Assembly (NCBI GenBank): GCA_015234525.1
Contig: JADGMX010000049.1
Coordinates: forward strand, 186,001 to 250,000
Direction of reading: 5' to 3'
From: Flavobacterium sp.
GTDB lineage: Bacteria; Bacteroidota; Bacteroidia; Flavobacteriales; Flavobacteriaceae
Length of the DNA stretch: 64,000 nt
Position numbers and translations under genes: made by a program. Numbering within the stretch: position 1 is the first letter of the stretch; every line of letters starts with the position of its first letter. Below, in pieces: positions 40,250 to 52,990 of this stretch. The notes under the pieces were generated by a model. The model was not told the origin of the DNA and searched no databases. It was given only the letters and a program-made list of their open reading frames with translations.

Positions 40250-40864
40250 ATGATTAAATTTATAACGTCCGTGGTTGCAATTTTTTCTGCAAACTTTGCA
40301 ATTTCTCAGTCTATAGCAGATACGTCATTTGTCAATCTTAAAGATTATAGCACCAATTTCGTGTATGATATGCGTTATGCAACCGATAATAATTTTTTGA
40401 GGGCTAAAGTGTATGATTGCGCCGAATGTATCTTGCGCCTAAACACCGTCAAAGCATTAATTTCAGCTAACGAAGAGTTTGTGGAAAAAGGTTACAAAAT
40501 CAAGATATTCGATTGTTATCGGCCGGTCGACATTCAACGCCGGATGTGGGCAATTGTTCCTAATCCGCGCTATGTCGCAAATCCTGACAAAGGTTCGATC
40601 CACAATAGGGGTGGTGCGGTCGATATCACCTTGGTCGATTCAGATGGTGTTGAATTAGATATGGGAACCGATTTCGATCACTTTGGACCCGAAGCAGCTC
40701 ATGGTGCGGGAAAGCATTCGCGTCAGGTGCAAAAAAACAGAAAACTTCTCAAGAAAGTAATGCTCAAACACGGTTTCAACGCTTTTGCGTCGGAGTGGTG
40801 GCACTACAACTTAGACGGCGCCTCAAAGTATCCGGTTTCAAATCAAAAATGGTTGTGCGATTAA
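40250..40864 (+). CDS. M15 family D-alanyl-D-alanine dipeptidase (VanX/DdpX-like)
   Basis: YKIKIFDCYRPVDIQRRMW; SIHNRGGAVDITLVD; FASEWWHYN (SxHxxGxAxD and ExxWH). Confidence 0.92.
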   Translation: MIKFITSVVAIFSANFAISQSIADTSFVNLKDYSTNFVYDMRYATDNNFLRAKVYDCAECILRLNTVKALISANEEFVEKGYKIKIFDCYRPVDIQRRMWAIVPNPRYVANPDKGSIHNRGGAVDITLVDSDGVELDMGTDFDHFGPEAAHGAGKHSRQVQKNRKLLKKVMLKHGFNAFASEWWHYNLDGASKYPVSNQKWLCD

Positions 40865-41442
40865 TCTTCGATACAACGAAGTGTGTTCATGAAGTATTTC
40901 TCCGGCTGATAGCTTTTGCCGTCAATCTCAGACACTAAGTTCTCTTTTAAAATATAATCGACCGTTTCATCAGCAAATTTAATTCGCATTAATGTGGCCG
41001 GCGATTTTTTAAGTTCTTCAAAAGAATCTTTCATAAACAAAAAGTATCCGTTCATGATTCGGTTGATGTTTCCATCTTCGGTTCTGACCGATGTTCCGCA
41101 GTCATCCTGCTCAACGTGCATCAAGGTAATAATTTTGTTATTGGCCAGTTGCAAGTAAATTCGCGATTTCTTATCAAGACATTTTGCAGGTAAAAATCCT
41201 TTGCTCTTATTGATAAATTGAACGTTTAACGTGGGTAAATTGTCGGTCAAGGCAAGTGAAAAATATAGGTAATTGGAGTTCCCGGCAAAATTCCGCTCAT
41301 ACATTAAATAATCCTTGGTGTTTTTATAACTTCCGATTGAATCAGAAATGTTCACGCTCCAATCGCATGGATCCTGTGCGTATGAAAAAAGAGTGAAGAA
41401 CAAAAAAAGTAAGGGCAATCTCATGGTTGAATTTTGGTGCAA
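40861..41442 (-). CDS. hypothetical secreted protein
   Basis: Signal peptide, no recognised domain; start may be the internal ATG (MRLPLLFLFF). Overlaps both neighbours. Confidence 0.6.
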   Translation of the reverse strand: MHQNSTMRLPLLFLFFTLFSYAQDPCDWSVNISDSIGSYKNTKDYLMYERNFAGNSNYLYFSLALTDNLPTLNVQFINKSKGFLPAKCLDKKSRIYLQLANNKIITLMHVEQDDCGTSVRTEDGNINRIMNGYFLFMKDSFEELKKSPATLMRIKFADETVDYILKENLVSEIDGKSYQPEKYFMNTLRCIED

Positions 41443-42602
41443 AGTAAAACTATTTTACGATTATCGATATCGGTCGTGAAGAAACTATAACATTTTCCGC
41501 CATCCAGAATTTTCCATTTCTTCCGGATTTCTTCTACGGTCTCCGGAAAATTTCGGGTAGTCACATTCATTCTTTGTTTCGAAAACAACTTCATTTCAGC
41601 TTTGTTATACTCGACAATATTTTCGACCAAAAATCTTCTGCCGGGAAAATCGATCAATTCGTCTGAGGTAAATAAGTGCGAATGTTGGTGGAGTTTCTCA
41701 ATGCCGAAAATCTCGGAAATTGCAGCAAAAGCACCGGCTTTCATGATTGCCGCGTTAGGTTCGTACACATATTTTTTAGGAAGCGAATATTTTGAAATAC
41801 CGACCGTCGACGGATTAAAAACCAACCTCTCGGATTCGTCCTGAGTAATATTCACACAAGTGATAATCGGATCCCCATTAAACGACTTGCTAAGTGTCCA
41901 CAGCAGTTCTTTAACCTCGTTATTGACAGCCACAACATGGATGCTTTTCACATTTGGCAATTCGCGTAAACCGGCAGAAATATCAAGTAAAGGCGCGGTT
42001 TTCATCAAAATATTATCCGAATAATTGAAATAAGTTGGCAACAATTCGGGTACATTCGGGATGCAATCGCTCATCATAAAAACCTTGCCTTTGTGATTGT
42101 GTCTTCTGGCCGGATCAACATAAATCCAATCCCATTTTTGGTTGAGATTTTTCAAGATTTCCAAACTATCGCCGGCATATGTTGAAATATTGTCAATCTT
42201 CATTACCTGAAAATTATGACAAACAATCGCTGAAAGATCAATGTCGTATTCGCAATGAGCAACGTTTTCAATTTTTTTCGAAAAGTAGTAATCATCAACA
42301 CCAAAGCCGCCGGAAAGATCAATCAACGACCTGCCGCTGACCAGATTTGATTTGAATCCTGCCGTAATTTCAGACGATGTTTGTTCAATCGACAGCTTTT
42401 CGGGATAGTAAATATCGTCGCAATTAAACCACGTAGGAAGTTTTTCTTTTGCTTTCGATTTGGCAACAATCTGATTGAGAATGACCTTATAGTCAATTTC
42501 CGGGAACGGATTTTTAGTTAAAGCGAGTTTCGAGATGTCTGACGTTAAGTTGCTAGTAATGAAGCGCTGAACATTTTTGCTTAGAATGCGTTGATCCATC
42601 AA
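41421..42602 (-). CDS. class I SAM-dependent methyltransferase with C-terminal THUMP-like domain
   Basis: SLIDLSGGFGVDDYYFSKK (motif I), DWIYVDPARRHNHKGKVF; C-terminal RFLVENIVEYNKAEMKLFSKQRMNVTTRNFP. Confidence 0.75.
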   Translation of the reverse strand: MMDQRILSKNVQRFITSNLTSDISKLALTKNPFPEIDYKVILNQIVAKSKAKEKLPTWFNCDDIYYPEKLSIEQTSSEITAGFKSNLVSGRSLIDLSGGFGVDDYYFSKKIENVAHCEYDIDLSAIVCHNFQVMKIDNISTYAGDSLEILKNLNQKWDWIYVDPARRHNHKGKVFMMSDCIPNVPELLPTYFNYSDNILMKTAPLLDISAGLRELPNVKSIHVVAVNNEVKELLWTLSKSFNGDPIITCVNITQDESERLVFNPSTVGISKYSLPKKYVYEPNAAIMKAGAFAAISEIFGIEKLHQHSHLFTSDELIDFPGRRFLVENIVEYNKAEMKLFSKQRMNVTTRNFPETVEEIRKKWKILDGGKCYSFFTTDIDNRKIVLLCTKIQP

Positions 42603-43690
42603 ATGTCCTTTGTCATTTGTCGTACAATCTTATTTTCGGGCAGAAACTCTTTTGCAACAACCTTAATGATCGTATACAATGGAACCGCGATAATCATTCC
42701 GGCAATACCCGATAAAAAACCGGCGATCAGTATCACTAAAAATATCTCGAGTGGATGCGATTTGACACTGTTGGAGAATATCAGCGGTTGTGAAAGATTG
42801 TTGTCAATTACCTGAACAATCCAAAATCCGATCAATACATAAATGGTTGCAGGCAATATGTCGCTTTGGAAATTTTCGCCCAAATGGCTTAACATAGTCA
42901 AAATTGCCGCAAACACTGAACTGATTAGTGGGCCTATATACGGAATGATGTTCAGAACCGCGCAGAAAAATGCAATTACAAACGCATTTGGAATGCCGAA
43001 AATCAACAAGACAATCAGATATAAAACAAAAATCACAAATAACTGAATTAATAATCCTACAAAATATCGGCTTAGAAGATCGTTAATTGTATCGAGCGAG
43101 TGCAGGATTTTGTCCTTGTGATTTGTAGGTAGAATTTTTTTAATGCCGGTCACAAACATTTTGCGATCCTTGAGAAAAAAGAAAGTGATAAACATGACTG
43201 AAGCGAAACCAATTCCGAAACTGCTTAATGCGTTTAACAAGCCGTTTAAAAACGCCGGAATAAAAGATAAATCCAATTGCGATGCGATTTCATTTGGCTT
43301 AAGCATGTTGTCGCTATCGATATTGTATCCGTCGAGGAAGGTCTTAATTTGTGAAAGCAGCGTGGTGAGTTGAGCCTCGATGTCGAGCGTTGATAGAACC
43401 GACAGATTTTTCCCTTGAGCAACAATCAGCGGAATAAATAATAAAATAAGTCCGACAATTATTGAAACATAAAGTGTCAATGTCAGTATTACCGCTGCTA
43501 AATGTGGAAGTTTGGTCTTTCTGGTTAAAAATTTAATAATCGGATTACCGACCATTGTCAGAATGATGGCGAGCATCAGGTAAATAATAATTGACTGAAT
43601 TTTAAAGAGGAAAATCAGCAGCAAATATAAAATTGCCAAAATGATGACTGCTCGTACAATTCCGTTGGCGATAACTTTTGATGTAAACAT
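42599..43690 (-). CDS. AI-2E family transporter
   Basis: Multi-pass; VCAVLNIIPYIGPLIS-like segment (FFCAVLNIIPYIGPLISSV) and AGMIIAVPLYTIIKVV. Confidence 0.9.
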   Translation of the reverse strand: MFTSKVIANGIVRAVIILAILYLLLIFLFKIQSIIIYLMLAIILTMVGNPIIKFLTRKTKLPHLAAVILTLTLYVSIIVGLILLFIPLIVAQGKNLSVLSTLDIEAQLTTLLSQIKTFLDGYNIDSDNMLKPNEIASQLDLSFIPAFLNGLLNALSSFGIGFASVMFITFFFLKDRKMFVTGIKKILPTNHKDKILHSLDTINDLLSRYFVGLLIQLFVIFVLYLIVLLIFGIPNAFVIAFFCAVLNIIPYIGPLISSVFAAILTMLSHLGENFQSDILPATIYVLIGFWIVQVIDNNLSQPLIFSNSVKSHPLEIFLVILIAGFLSGIAGMIIAVPLYTIIKVVAKEFLPENKIVRQMTKDI

Positions 43691-43727
43691 GTTGTGTGGT
43701 TTACTACAAACTTAGCTAATAAATCGC

Positions 43728-44381
43728 TTAATTATTGAAAATATAATGGATGATATTGGCGCCCATTTTTAAGGCTTTTTCGCGAACGTCAGCGGGATCA
43801 TTGTTCACTTCTGGATCTTCCCAGCCGTCACCTAGGTCGGTTTCATACGTGTATAATAATGCAATTCGGCCTTCTGCAAAAATGGCAAATGCTTGTGGTC
43901 GTTTGCCGTCGTGCTCGTGGATTTTCGGAAGTCCGCCCGGAAAAGCAAATGGCTTCTGGAAAATTTGATGCGTTGAGGGAAGCTCCATTAAATCCCGATC
44001 TGGAAACAATTTCTTGATTTCACCGCGAATAAATTTATCCATTCCGTAATTGTCATCAATGTGGAGAAATCCGCCGCCATCCAGATATTTCCGCAAATTG
44101 GAGATGTCTGTCGAACTGAAAACAACATTTCCGTGACCGGTTAAATGAACGTATGGATAATCAAAAATCTCCGGACTTCCGGGCTCAACTGTTGCAGGCT
44201 TTGGCTTGATCCGCGTTGAAATGTTTTGATTGCAGTACTTAATTAGATTTGGCAAAGAAGTCGGATTAGCATACCAATCGCCACCGCCGTTGTACTTCAC
44301 AAGTGCGATCTCCTGCGATGAGGCTGTGACTGAAATTATCGCCAATAAAAGGAATGCAATTTTTTTCATCGGATTATTCAT
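43728..44381 (-). CDS. DUF4159 domain-containing protein
   Basis: YVHLTGHGNVVFSSTDISNLRKYLDGGGFLHIDDNYGMDKFIRGEIKKLFPDRDLMEL. Confidence 0.88.
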   Translation of the reverse strand: MNNPMKKIAFLLLAIISVTASSQEIALVKYNGGGDWYANPTSLPNLIKYCNQNISTRIKPKPATVEPGSPEIFDYPYVHLTGHGNVVFSSTDISNLRKYLDGGGFLHIDDNYGMDKFIRGEIKKLFPDRDLMELPSTHQIFQKPFAFPGGLPKIHEHDGKRPQAFAIFAEGRIALLYTYETDLGDGWEDPEVNNDPADVREKALKMGANIIHYIFNN

Positions 44382-45078
44382 TTACAAATGCAACGCTGTG
44401 AACGGCAACGATCGCCGCAGTTTCGGTTCGAAGTCGCGTGTTGCCCAAAGATACAGGCTGAAACCCTTTGTCAAGCGCCAATTTAATTTCTTTCGGAGAG
44501 AAATCGCCTTCCGGACCAATCAAAATGATCGTATCTGAATTTGGGTTTAATGCGCTTTTGAGCAGTTTTTTTTCACCGTCTTCGCAATGAGCTATAAATT
44601 TCTGACCGACAATTTCGCCTTTCATGAATTCTGAAAAGCTGATTGGATCGTTTAATTTTGGCAGGTGATAGCGCAACGATTGCTTCATCGCTGATAAAAT
44701 CACTTTAGTCATCCGTTCGGTTTTTAATGTATTTCGTTCCGAATGATCGCAGATAATCGGGGTAATTTCGGTCACGCCGATTTCAGTCGCTTTCTCAAGA
44801 AACCACTCGTACCGGTCGTTCATTTTGGTCGGTGCAACAACCATATGCAATTGAAAATCTGATGGCAATTGCTTTTCCGTTGATGCAATCCGGACTGCAC
44901 ATTTATGGTCTGACGCCGCTATAATTTCGCATGTAAATAATTGTCCTAAACCATTAGTAACAAATAATTTATCACCTTCTTTCTTACGAAGTACTTTAAC
45001 AATATGCCGACTTTCCTCTTTGTCAAAAGTAAAGCTGATCGTGGTATTGTCGATGTCTGAATTATAGAATAATTGCAT
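44374..45078 (-). CDS. rsmE: 16S rRNA (uracil(1498)-N(3))-methyltransferase
   Basis: HIVKVLRKKEGDKLFVTNGLGQLF; ILIGPEGDFSPKEI; VSLGNTRLRTETAAIVAVH. Confidence 0.95.
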   Translation of the reverse strand: MQLFYNSDIDNTTISFTFDKEESRHIVKVLRKKEGDKLFVTNGLGQLFTCEIIAASDHKCAVRIASTEKQLPSDFQLHMVVAPTKMNDRYEWFLEKATEIGVTEITPIICDHSERNTLKTERMTKVILSAMKQSLRYHLPKLNDPISFSEFMKGEIVGQKFIAHCEDGEKKLLKSALNPNSDTIILIGPEGDFSPKEIKLALDKGFQPVSLGNTRLRTETAAIVAVHSVAFVNE

Positions 45079-46101
45079 TTAAAACGAATATCTTGCTTTA
45101 GAAACCACCGATGCGTCTTCAAAAGTGTTTTCTAGGAATTTATAATATGCCGTGATGCCGATCATCGCCGCATTATCAGTTGTGTATGAAAATTTCGGAA
45201 TAAAAACCTTCCAGCCTTTTTTGGCGCCTTCATCCATCAAACGTTGACGTAGTCCGGAATTTGCAGCAACTCCACCGCCAATTGCAATTTGTTTAATTCC
45301 GCTTTGCGAGGCTGCTAAAATTAACTTTTCCATCAAAATTTCGATGATGGTATGTTGGACCGACGCACAAATGTCGGCCATGTTATTTTCGACAAAATCT
45401 GCATCGGCCGCCACTTGCTTCTGAACAAAGTAGAGGATGGCGGTTTTCAATCCTGAAAAACTAAAGTTCAGATCCGGTGCTTTTGGTTTCGGAAAAGTAA
45501 ATTTAAACTTATCTCCGCTTTGAGCAAATTTATCGATCAATGGGCCGCCGGGATAGGGAAGACCAAGGATTTTTGCAGTTTTATCGAACGCTTCTCCAAC
45601 CGCATCGTCGGTAGTTTCTCCTAAAACTGTCATGTCTGAAAAACCATCAACGCGAACAATTTGCGTATGTCCGCCGCTTACTGTTAAAGCTAAAAATGGA
45701 AATTCAGGTTTGTCCTGACCGTTTTCGTCAATAAAATGCGCCAAAATGTGGGCGTGCATGTGATGAACCGAAATAAGCGGAATGTTCAGAGCCAGAGCAA
45801 GCGATTTTGCAAAGGACCCACCAACCAATAGCGATCCCATAAGACCCGGACCTTGGGTAAACGCAATTGCCGATAACTGGTCTTTCGAAATTCCAGATTG
45901 ACGAAGAGCTGCATCAACCACAGGGACAATATTTTGTTGATGGGCGCGCGATGCCAATTCGGGCACAACTCCGCCATATTCCTGATGAATTAGCTGATTT
46001 GCCACAACATTAGACAAAACTTTGTCGTTCTCAAGTACTGCCGAAGCGGTATCGTCGCAAGAACTTTCGATGGCAAGAATATAAACTGGTTTTTGAGACA
46101 T
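45079..46101 (-). CDS. tsaD: tRNA N6-adenosine threonylcarbamoyltransferase
   Basis: AIESSCDDTASAVLEN; VHHMHAHILAHF; LTVSGGHTQIV; IAIGGGVAANSGLRQRL. Confidence 0.97.
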   Translation of the reverse strand: MSQKPVYILAIESSCDDTASAVLENDKVLSNVVANQLIHQEYGGVVPELASRAHQQNIVPVVDAALRQSGISKDQLSAIAFTQGPGLMGSLLVGGSFAKSLALALNIPLISVHHMHAHILAHFIDENGQDKPEFPFLALTVSGGHTQIVRVDGFSDMTVLGETTDDAVGEAFDKTAKILGLPYPGGPLIDKFAQSGDKFKFTFPKPKAPDLNFSFSGLKTAILYFVQKQVAADADFVENNMADICASVQHTIIEILMEKLILAASQSGIKQIAIGGGVAANSGLRQRLMDEGAKKGWKVFIPKFSYTTDNAAMIGITAYYKFLENTFEDASVVSKARYSF

Positions 46102-46278
46102 TAAAGTCGTTCGATTTTTAGTTTAAAATTTGATAAACAGCGGTAAAAAATCTATTTTTACAGCACGTCAAAATTACGGAAATTTCGAGAGGTTTCGGTA
46201 CATTCACGCTAATTTGTAATTGTAGAGATCCTGAGCACCAAAAGCATCAAGAAGATAGTCCTGGGAATAATCCTTTTA

Positions 46279-49200
46279 TTGCTTTCATTGGCTATTGCTC
46301 TTTCATTGCCCATTGTTCAGACTCAGATCGGAAAGTACGTCACTAATCGCATCAATGCCGATTATGGAACTGACATCCATGTTGAGAAGGTCGCAATTAC
46401 GGTCTTCGGTGGCGTGAACTTAAAACAGGTAATCATTCGCGACCATCACAAAGACACGCTCATATTCGCCAACCGGCTGAAAACGAATATTTTAAGTTTC
46501 CGTCAACTTTACAATGGAAGTCTGCTTTTCGGTGATATTTACGCCGGGAAAATGATTCTCAACATGAAAATTTATGAAGGTGAGAAAGAGACGAATCTCG
46601 ATCGGTTCATTCGGCTTTTTGATACCGGCAAACCGTCAGAAGGTAAATTTTTGATGAAGGCAGACCGTGTTTTCGTTACAGATAGCCGATTTGTACTTAC
46701 TGATCTAAATCTTGAAAATCCCAAAACATTAGATCTTCTTGATGTAAACACGTCGCTGGATCGTTTGCAGATCAAAGGCCCGGTAGTGACAACACTCATC
46801 AAAAAGATGTCGTTTGTTGATCATCACGGACTTCGTGTCAATAATTTGGCAACCGATTTTACCTACAGCAAAACCAATATCCTGTTGAAAAAACTCGACA
46901 TGCAGACTGAGAATTCGTCTTTCAAAGGGGATGTCGCGCTGAATTACAACAAAGAAGATTTTAAAGATTTCAACAACAAAGTGGCTTTCGATGTCGATAT
47001 CCGCTCGGCCTCGCTTTCCTCAAACGATATTCGTTATTTCTACAAAGAACTCGGCCCGGACCGTCAGTTTTTGCTTCAGGCGCAGATTAATGGAACTTTA
47101 AATAATTTTGACGCCAAGAATCTTGATTTGGTCGATGCCAATTCGGTTATCAAAGGCGATGTGACGTTTCGCAATTTGTTTTCACCCGAAAAAGGTTTTT
47201 CACTTAGCGGCGATTTTGAGAACCTTTCGTCCGATTATCAAAGTCTGACGAGCCTTCTTCCAAATATACTTGGAAAAAGACTCCCGTCGATGCTTGCCAA
47301 GTTCGGCAGATTCAACATGCGAGGGAAAACCGATGTTTCAACTGAAACTATTTCGGCCGATTTTTACATGTCGACTGCCATTGGAAATGTTCAATCGAAA
47401 CTCGAAATGGCAAATATCGATCATATCGACAACGCGACATATTCGGGTAATGTGATTCTCGAAAATTTCAATTTAGGCGCCTTGTTAAATACGAAGGAAC
47501 TCGGAACAGTCACCTTGAATGCGGATATTGACGGAAAAGGGTTCACTGAAGATTTGCTTGATACCCGATTGAACGGCGATATCTACCGAATCAAAATCCA
47601 CGGGTACAACTACACCAATATCAAAGTCGACGGAAATTTCAAAAAACCATCGTTTACCGGAAGTTTGGTGGTCAACGACCCGAATTTGTTCATGGATTTT
47701 GAAGGTGCGGTCAACCTCAGTCGCAAGGAAATTTTCTACGATTTTCACACCACCATTGATTATGCCAATCTGGTCAATCTGAAAATCAACACCAAAGATT
47801 CAATTTCGATTTTTAAAGGCGATGTCCGAATGCAGGTAGCAGGAAGTTCGATTGACGAATTGCGCGGCGATGTCTTTATCACTCACACATCGTATCAAAA
47901 TAGCAAAGACACGTATATTTTTGACGATTTTACGATCAACTCTTCATTCGATGAAAATAATGTCAAGACGATTTTTATCGATTCGCCGGATATCATTCGC
48001 GGGAAAATGACCGGAAAATTCGAGTTTGCTCAGCTCATAAAAATGGCCGAAAATTCCCTTGGTAGCCTTTATGCCAATTACTCTCCCAACAAGATTAAGA
48101 AAGGACAATATCTTCAGTTTGATTTCTCGGTCTACAACAAAATTATTGAAATCTTCCTTCCCGGAATTTCACTTGGTGCAAACACGACCATTGCCGGAAA
48201 TATTGATGCCGATACAGATGATTTTAAACTGAATTTTAAATCGCCCAAAATATCAGCCTACGAGACGATTTTGGATAGCATTTCACTCCGACTTGACAAT
48301 CAAAACCCGCTTTATAATGCCTATGTTGAGATTGACAGCATCAAAACCAGCATGTATAAAATTTCTGATTTCAGCCTGTTAAATATTACTGCAAATGATA
48401 CGCTGTTTGTCAGATCGGAATTTAAAGGCGGAAACTTAGCGCAGGATTTTTACAATCTCAACCTCTATCATACTATTGATGAAAACAGAAACAGTGTAGT
48501 CGGCATTGACAAATCCGAACTTAAGTTTAAAGATTATTTGTGGTATTTAAACGAGGAAGAAAATACCGAGAACCGCATAATTTTCGATAAATCGCTCAAG
48601 AACTTTACAATTCAAAATGTTGTTTTGTCACATGAAGATCAAAACATCGCCCTTAACGGAACGCTTCGTGGACGAAATTACAAAGATCTTCAGTTGGCGT
48701 TTCACAACATCGAACTCGACAAAATCACTCCGAATCTGGCGAAATTTACCATTGAAGGCGATCTCAACGGAACGGTAAATTACCGACAGGATAACAACGT
48801 TTACAAACCAACGGCAGCGCTTACCATTGATCAGCTCAATATCAACGACACGCCACTTGGCCAACTTGAACTGGATATCAGCGGTGACGAATCGTTCAAA
48901 ACATTTTTCGTAAATGCCGCTATCGAAAACGACGAAACTGAATCGTTTACCGCCTCAGGAGAAGTGGTGGTGGACGGCAGTGAAACCTATACCGACCTTG
49001 ATCTCCGTTTCGACCGACTGAACTTGAAATCATTGAGTTCTTTGGGAGGCGACATTATCACTGATATCACTGGATTTGCGTCAGGAACCGCGCGGATCGA
49101 CGGAAACGTAAAAGATCCTACGATTAACGGCCGGCTTTTTCTCGACGACACCGGATTGACAGTTCCGTATCTAAACGTGCGTTACGATATTGAAAATCGG

Positions 49201-50700
49201 GCGATTGTGGACGTCACCGAAAGTTTATTCATTATCCGAAATCCCGAAATAACGGACTCCAAGTACAAAACAACAGGATACCTAAATGGTCGGGTTCGTC
49301 ACGACAAACTAGCCGACTGGCAACTCAATCTTGAAATTACCTCAGATCGCTTGCTGGCTTTGGATACTCAGGACAGCGAAGATGCGGCCTATTACGGAAC
49401 TGCTTTTATAAATGGTCGCGCCACCATTACCGGTCCGGCCACTGGATTATTCATTAAGGTCAACGCCGAATCTGAAGCGGGAACCGACATCAAAATTCCG
49501 ATCAGCGAAGCCGAATCTGTTGGTACAAACAGTTACATCACCTTTCTGACGCCACAACAAAAATACAACCTTAGTAAAGGAATCGTTGAAGCCCGGAATT
49601 ACAACGGTCTTGAACTTGAATTTGATTTCGATATCACGCCCGATGCTGAAGTTGAAGTAATTTTGGACCGAAATACCGGACACGGAATTAAAGGTCGTGG
49701 TTTCGGATCGCTTTTGTTTAAGATCAATACGCTCGGGAAATTCAATATGTGGGGCGATTTTCAGGCCTATGAAGGAATATATAACTTCAAATACGGCGGG
49801 TTGATCGACAAAAAACTTAATGTCAAAAAAGGCGGCTCAATTATTTGGGAAGGCGATCCAATGCGCGCTGTTCTCAATCTCGAGGCTGTTTATTCTACAA
49901 CCGCCAATCCTGCAGTTCTTCTTGAAAATGCATCATTCAACCGAAAAGTTCCCGTAGAAGTGGTAATCGGAATCCGCGGAAACCTTAGCAATCCTGAACC
50001 TGAATTCGACATCACCTTTCCAACGGTAAGTTCGGTTTTGGAATCCGAGATTCAATACAAATTACAGGACCGCGACACACGCCAAACACAAGCCTTATAC
50101 TTATTGTCATCCGGCGGATTTTTGAGCCCGGAAGGGGTAAGTCAATCCGATTTTGCCGGAAATTTCTTCGAACGTGCCAGCGGACTCTTTAATGATATTT
50201 TTCAGGATGAAGACGGAAAATTTGTGGTAGGTATCGACTATACGTCAGCCGATCGACGTCCGGGACTGGAAACCGACGGGCGATTTGGCTTCACGGTTTC
50301 TACAAAAGTGAACGAGCGAATTACCATCAATGGAAAAGTCGGAGTTCCCGTAGGCGGAATCAACGAGTCGACCATCATCGGCGATGTCGAGGTTCAATAC
50401 CGCGTTAATGAAGACGGAACGCTGAATCTACGCGTGTTCAATCGCGAGAATGACATTAATTACGTAGTTCAGGATATCGGATATACGCAAGGCATCGGAC
50501 TTTCCTATGAAATTGATTTCGACACTTTCAAAGAATTCGTCAACAGGGTATTCAAAAACCTCAAACTCGACCGACTGCCTAAAGTTATCGAAGAAATCCC
50601 GGATTCTGAACCTCACCCTGACTACCTCAATTTCCCGTCTCGCAAACCTGAAGAAGCGCCGGTAAAGATCAACTCAGAGGCCATTCCAACCGAAGATTAA
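46279..50700 (+). CDS. tamB: translocation and assembly module TamB-like protein; true start probably upstream (46213-46234) at a non-standard codon
   Basis: N-terminal anchor followed by PIVQTQIGKYVTNRINADYGTDI; C-terminal DUF490 region (GVPVGGINESTIIGDVEVQYRVNEDGTLNLRVFNRENDINYVVQDIGYTQGIGLSYEIDF). Confidence 0.9.
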   Translation: MLSLAIALSLPIVQTQIGKYVTNRINADYGTDIHVEKVAITVFGGVNLKQVIIRDHHKDTLIFANRLKTNILSFRQLYNGSLLFGDIYAGKMILNMKIYEGEKETNLDRFIRLFDTGKPSEGKFLMKADRVFVTDSRFVLTDLNLENPKTLDLLDVNTSLDRLQIKGPVVTTLIKKMSFVDHHGLRVNNLATDFTYSKTNILLKKLDMQTENSSFKGDVALNYNKEDFKDFNNKVAFDVDIRSASLSSNDIRYFYKELGPDRQFLLQAQINGTLNNFDAKNLDLVDANSVIKGDVTFRNLFSPEKGFSLSGDFENLSSDYQSLTSLLPNILGKRLPSMLAKFGRFNMRGKTDVSTETISADFYMSTAIGNVQSKLEMANIDHIDNATYSGNVILENFNLGALLNTKELGTVTLNADIDGKGFTEDLLDTRLNGDIYRIKIHGYNYTNIKVDGNFKKPSFTGSLVVNDPNLFMDFEGAVNLSRKEIFYDFHTTIDYANLVNLKINTKDSISIFKGDVRMQVAGSSIDELRGDVFITHTSYQNSKDTYIFDDFTINSSFDENNVKTIFIDSPDIIRGKMTGKFEFAQLIKMAENSLGSLYANYSPNKIKKGQYLQFDFSVYNKIIEIFLPGISLGANTTIAGNIDADTDDFKLNFKSPKISAYETILDSISLRLDNQNPLYNAYVEIDSIKTSMYKISDFSLLNITANDTLFVRSEFKGGNLAQDFYNLNLYHTIDENRNSVVGIDKSELKFKDYLWYLNEEENTENRIIFDKSLKNFTIQNVVLSHEDQNIALNGTLRGRNYKDLQLAFHNIELDKITPNLAKFTIEGDLNGTVNYRQDNNVYKPTAALTIDQLNINDTPLGQLELDISGDESFKTFFVNAAIENDETESFTASGEVVVDGSETYTDLDLRFDRLNLKSLSSLGGDIITDITGFASGTARIDGNVKDPTINGRLFLDDTGLTVPYLNVRYDIENRAIVDVTESLFIIRNPEITDSKYKTTGYLNGRVRHDKLADWQLNLEITSDRLLALDTQDSEDAAYYGTAFINGRATITGPATGLFIKVNAESEAGTDIKIPISEAESVGTNSYITFLTPQQKYNLSKGIVEARNYNGLELEFDFDITPDAEVEVILDRNTGHGIKGRGFGSLLFKINTLGKFNMWGDFQAYEGIYNFKYGGLIDKKLNVKKGGSIIWEGDPMRAVLNLEAVYSTTANPAVLLENASFNRKVPVEVVIGIRGNLSNPEPEFDITFPTVSSVLESEIQYKLQDRDTRQTQALYLLSSGGFLSPEGVSQSDFAGNFFERASGLFNDIFQDEDGKFVVGIDYTSADRRPGLETDGRFGFTVSTKVNERITINGKVGVPVGGINESTIIGDVEVQYRVNEDGTLNLRVFNRENDINYVVQDIGYTQGIGLSYEIDFDTFKEFVNRVFKNLKLDRLPKVIEEIPDSEPHPDYLNFPSRKPEEAPVKINSEAIPTED

Positions 50701-50845
50701 CCGTTTTTCGCACGCGCAATTTTAGCCGTTTTTTTAGAAACTTATCAACGAAAACGATTGAAACCTAATCTTTTCTTAAGATAATTTCGAATCTGTTACG
50801 ATTGTCTGCTGCATTTAGTAAATTTACTTTTTAATTGATTTTTAC

Positions 50846-52865
<2,020 letters not shown>

Positions 52866-52871
52866 TTTCAT

Positions 52872-52902
52872 AAAAATCCCGTTTTTAGCGGGATTTGTTT
52901 TT
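52872..52902 (+). terminator. intrinsic terminator of gap
   Basis: AAAAATCCCG-TTTTTAG-CGGGATTTGTTTTTT. Confidence 0.8.
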
Positions 52903-52908
52903 TATTTT

Positions 52909-52990
52909 TGAAGCTATTTCCTGCTGTCGGCTATATCTTTTGTGCGCTAAAGAAGCGCAAAAAAGGATGCCGCTTCCCATCAGGGCTAAA
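52909..52990 (+). repeat. Dispersed hairpin element, copy F
   Basis: TGAAGCTATTTCCTGCTGTCGGCTATATCTTTTGTGCGCTAAAGAAGCGCAAAAAAGGATGCCGCTTCCCATCAGGGCTAAA; internal stem 52937-52948 / 52954-52965. Confidence 0.88.
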
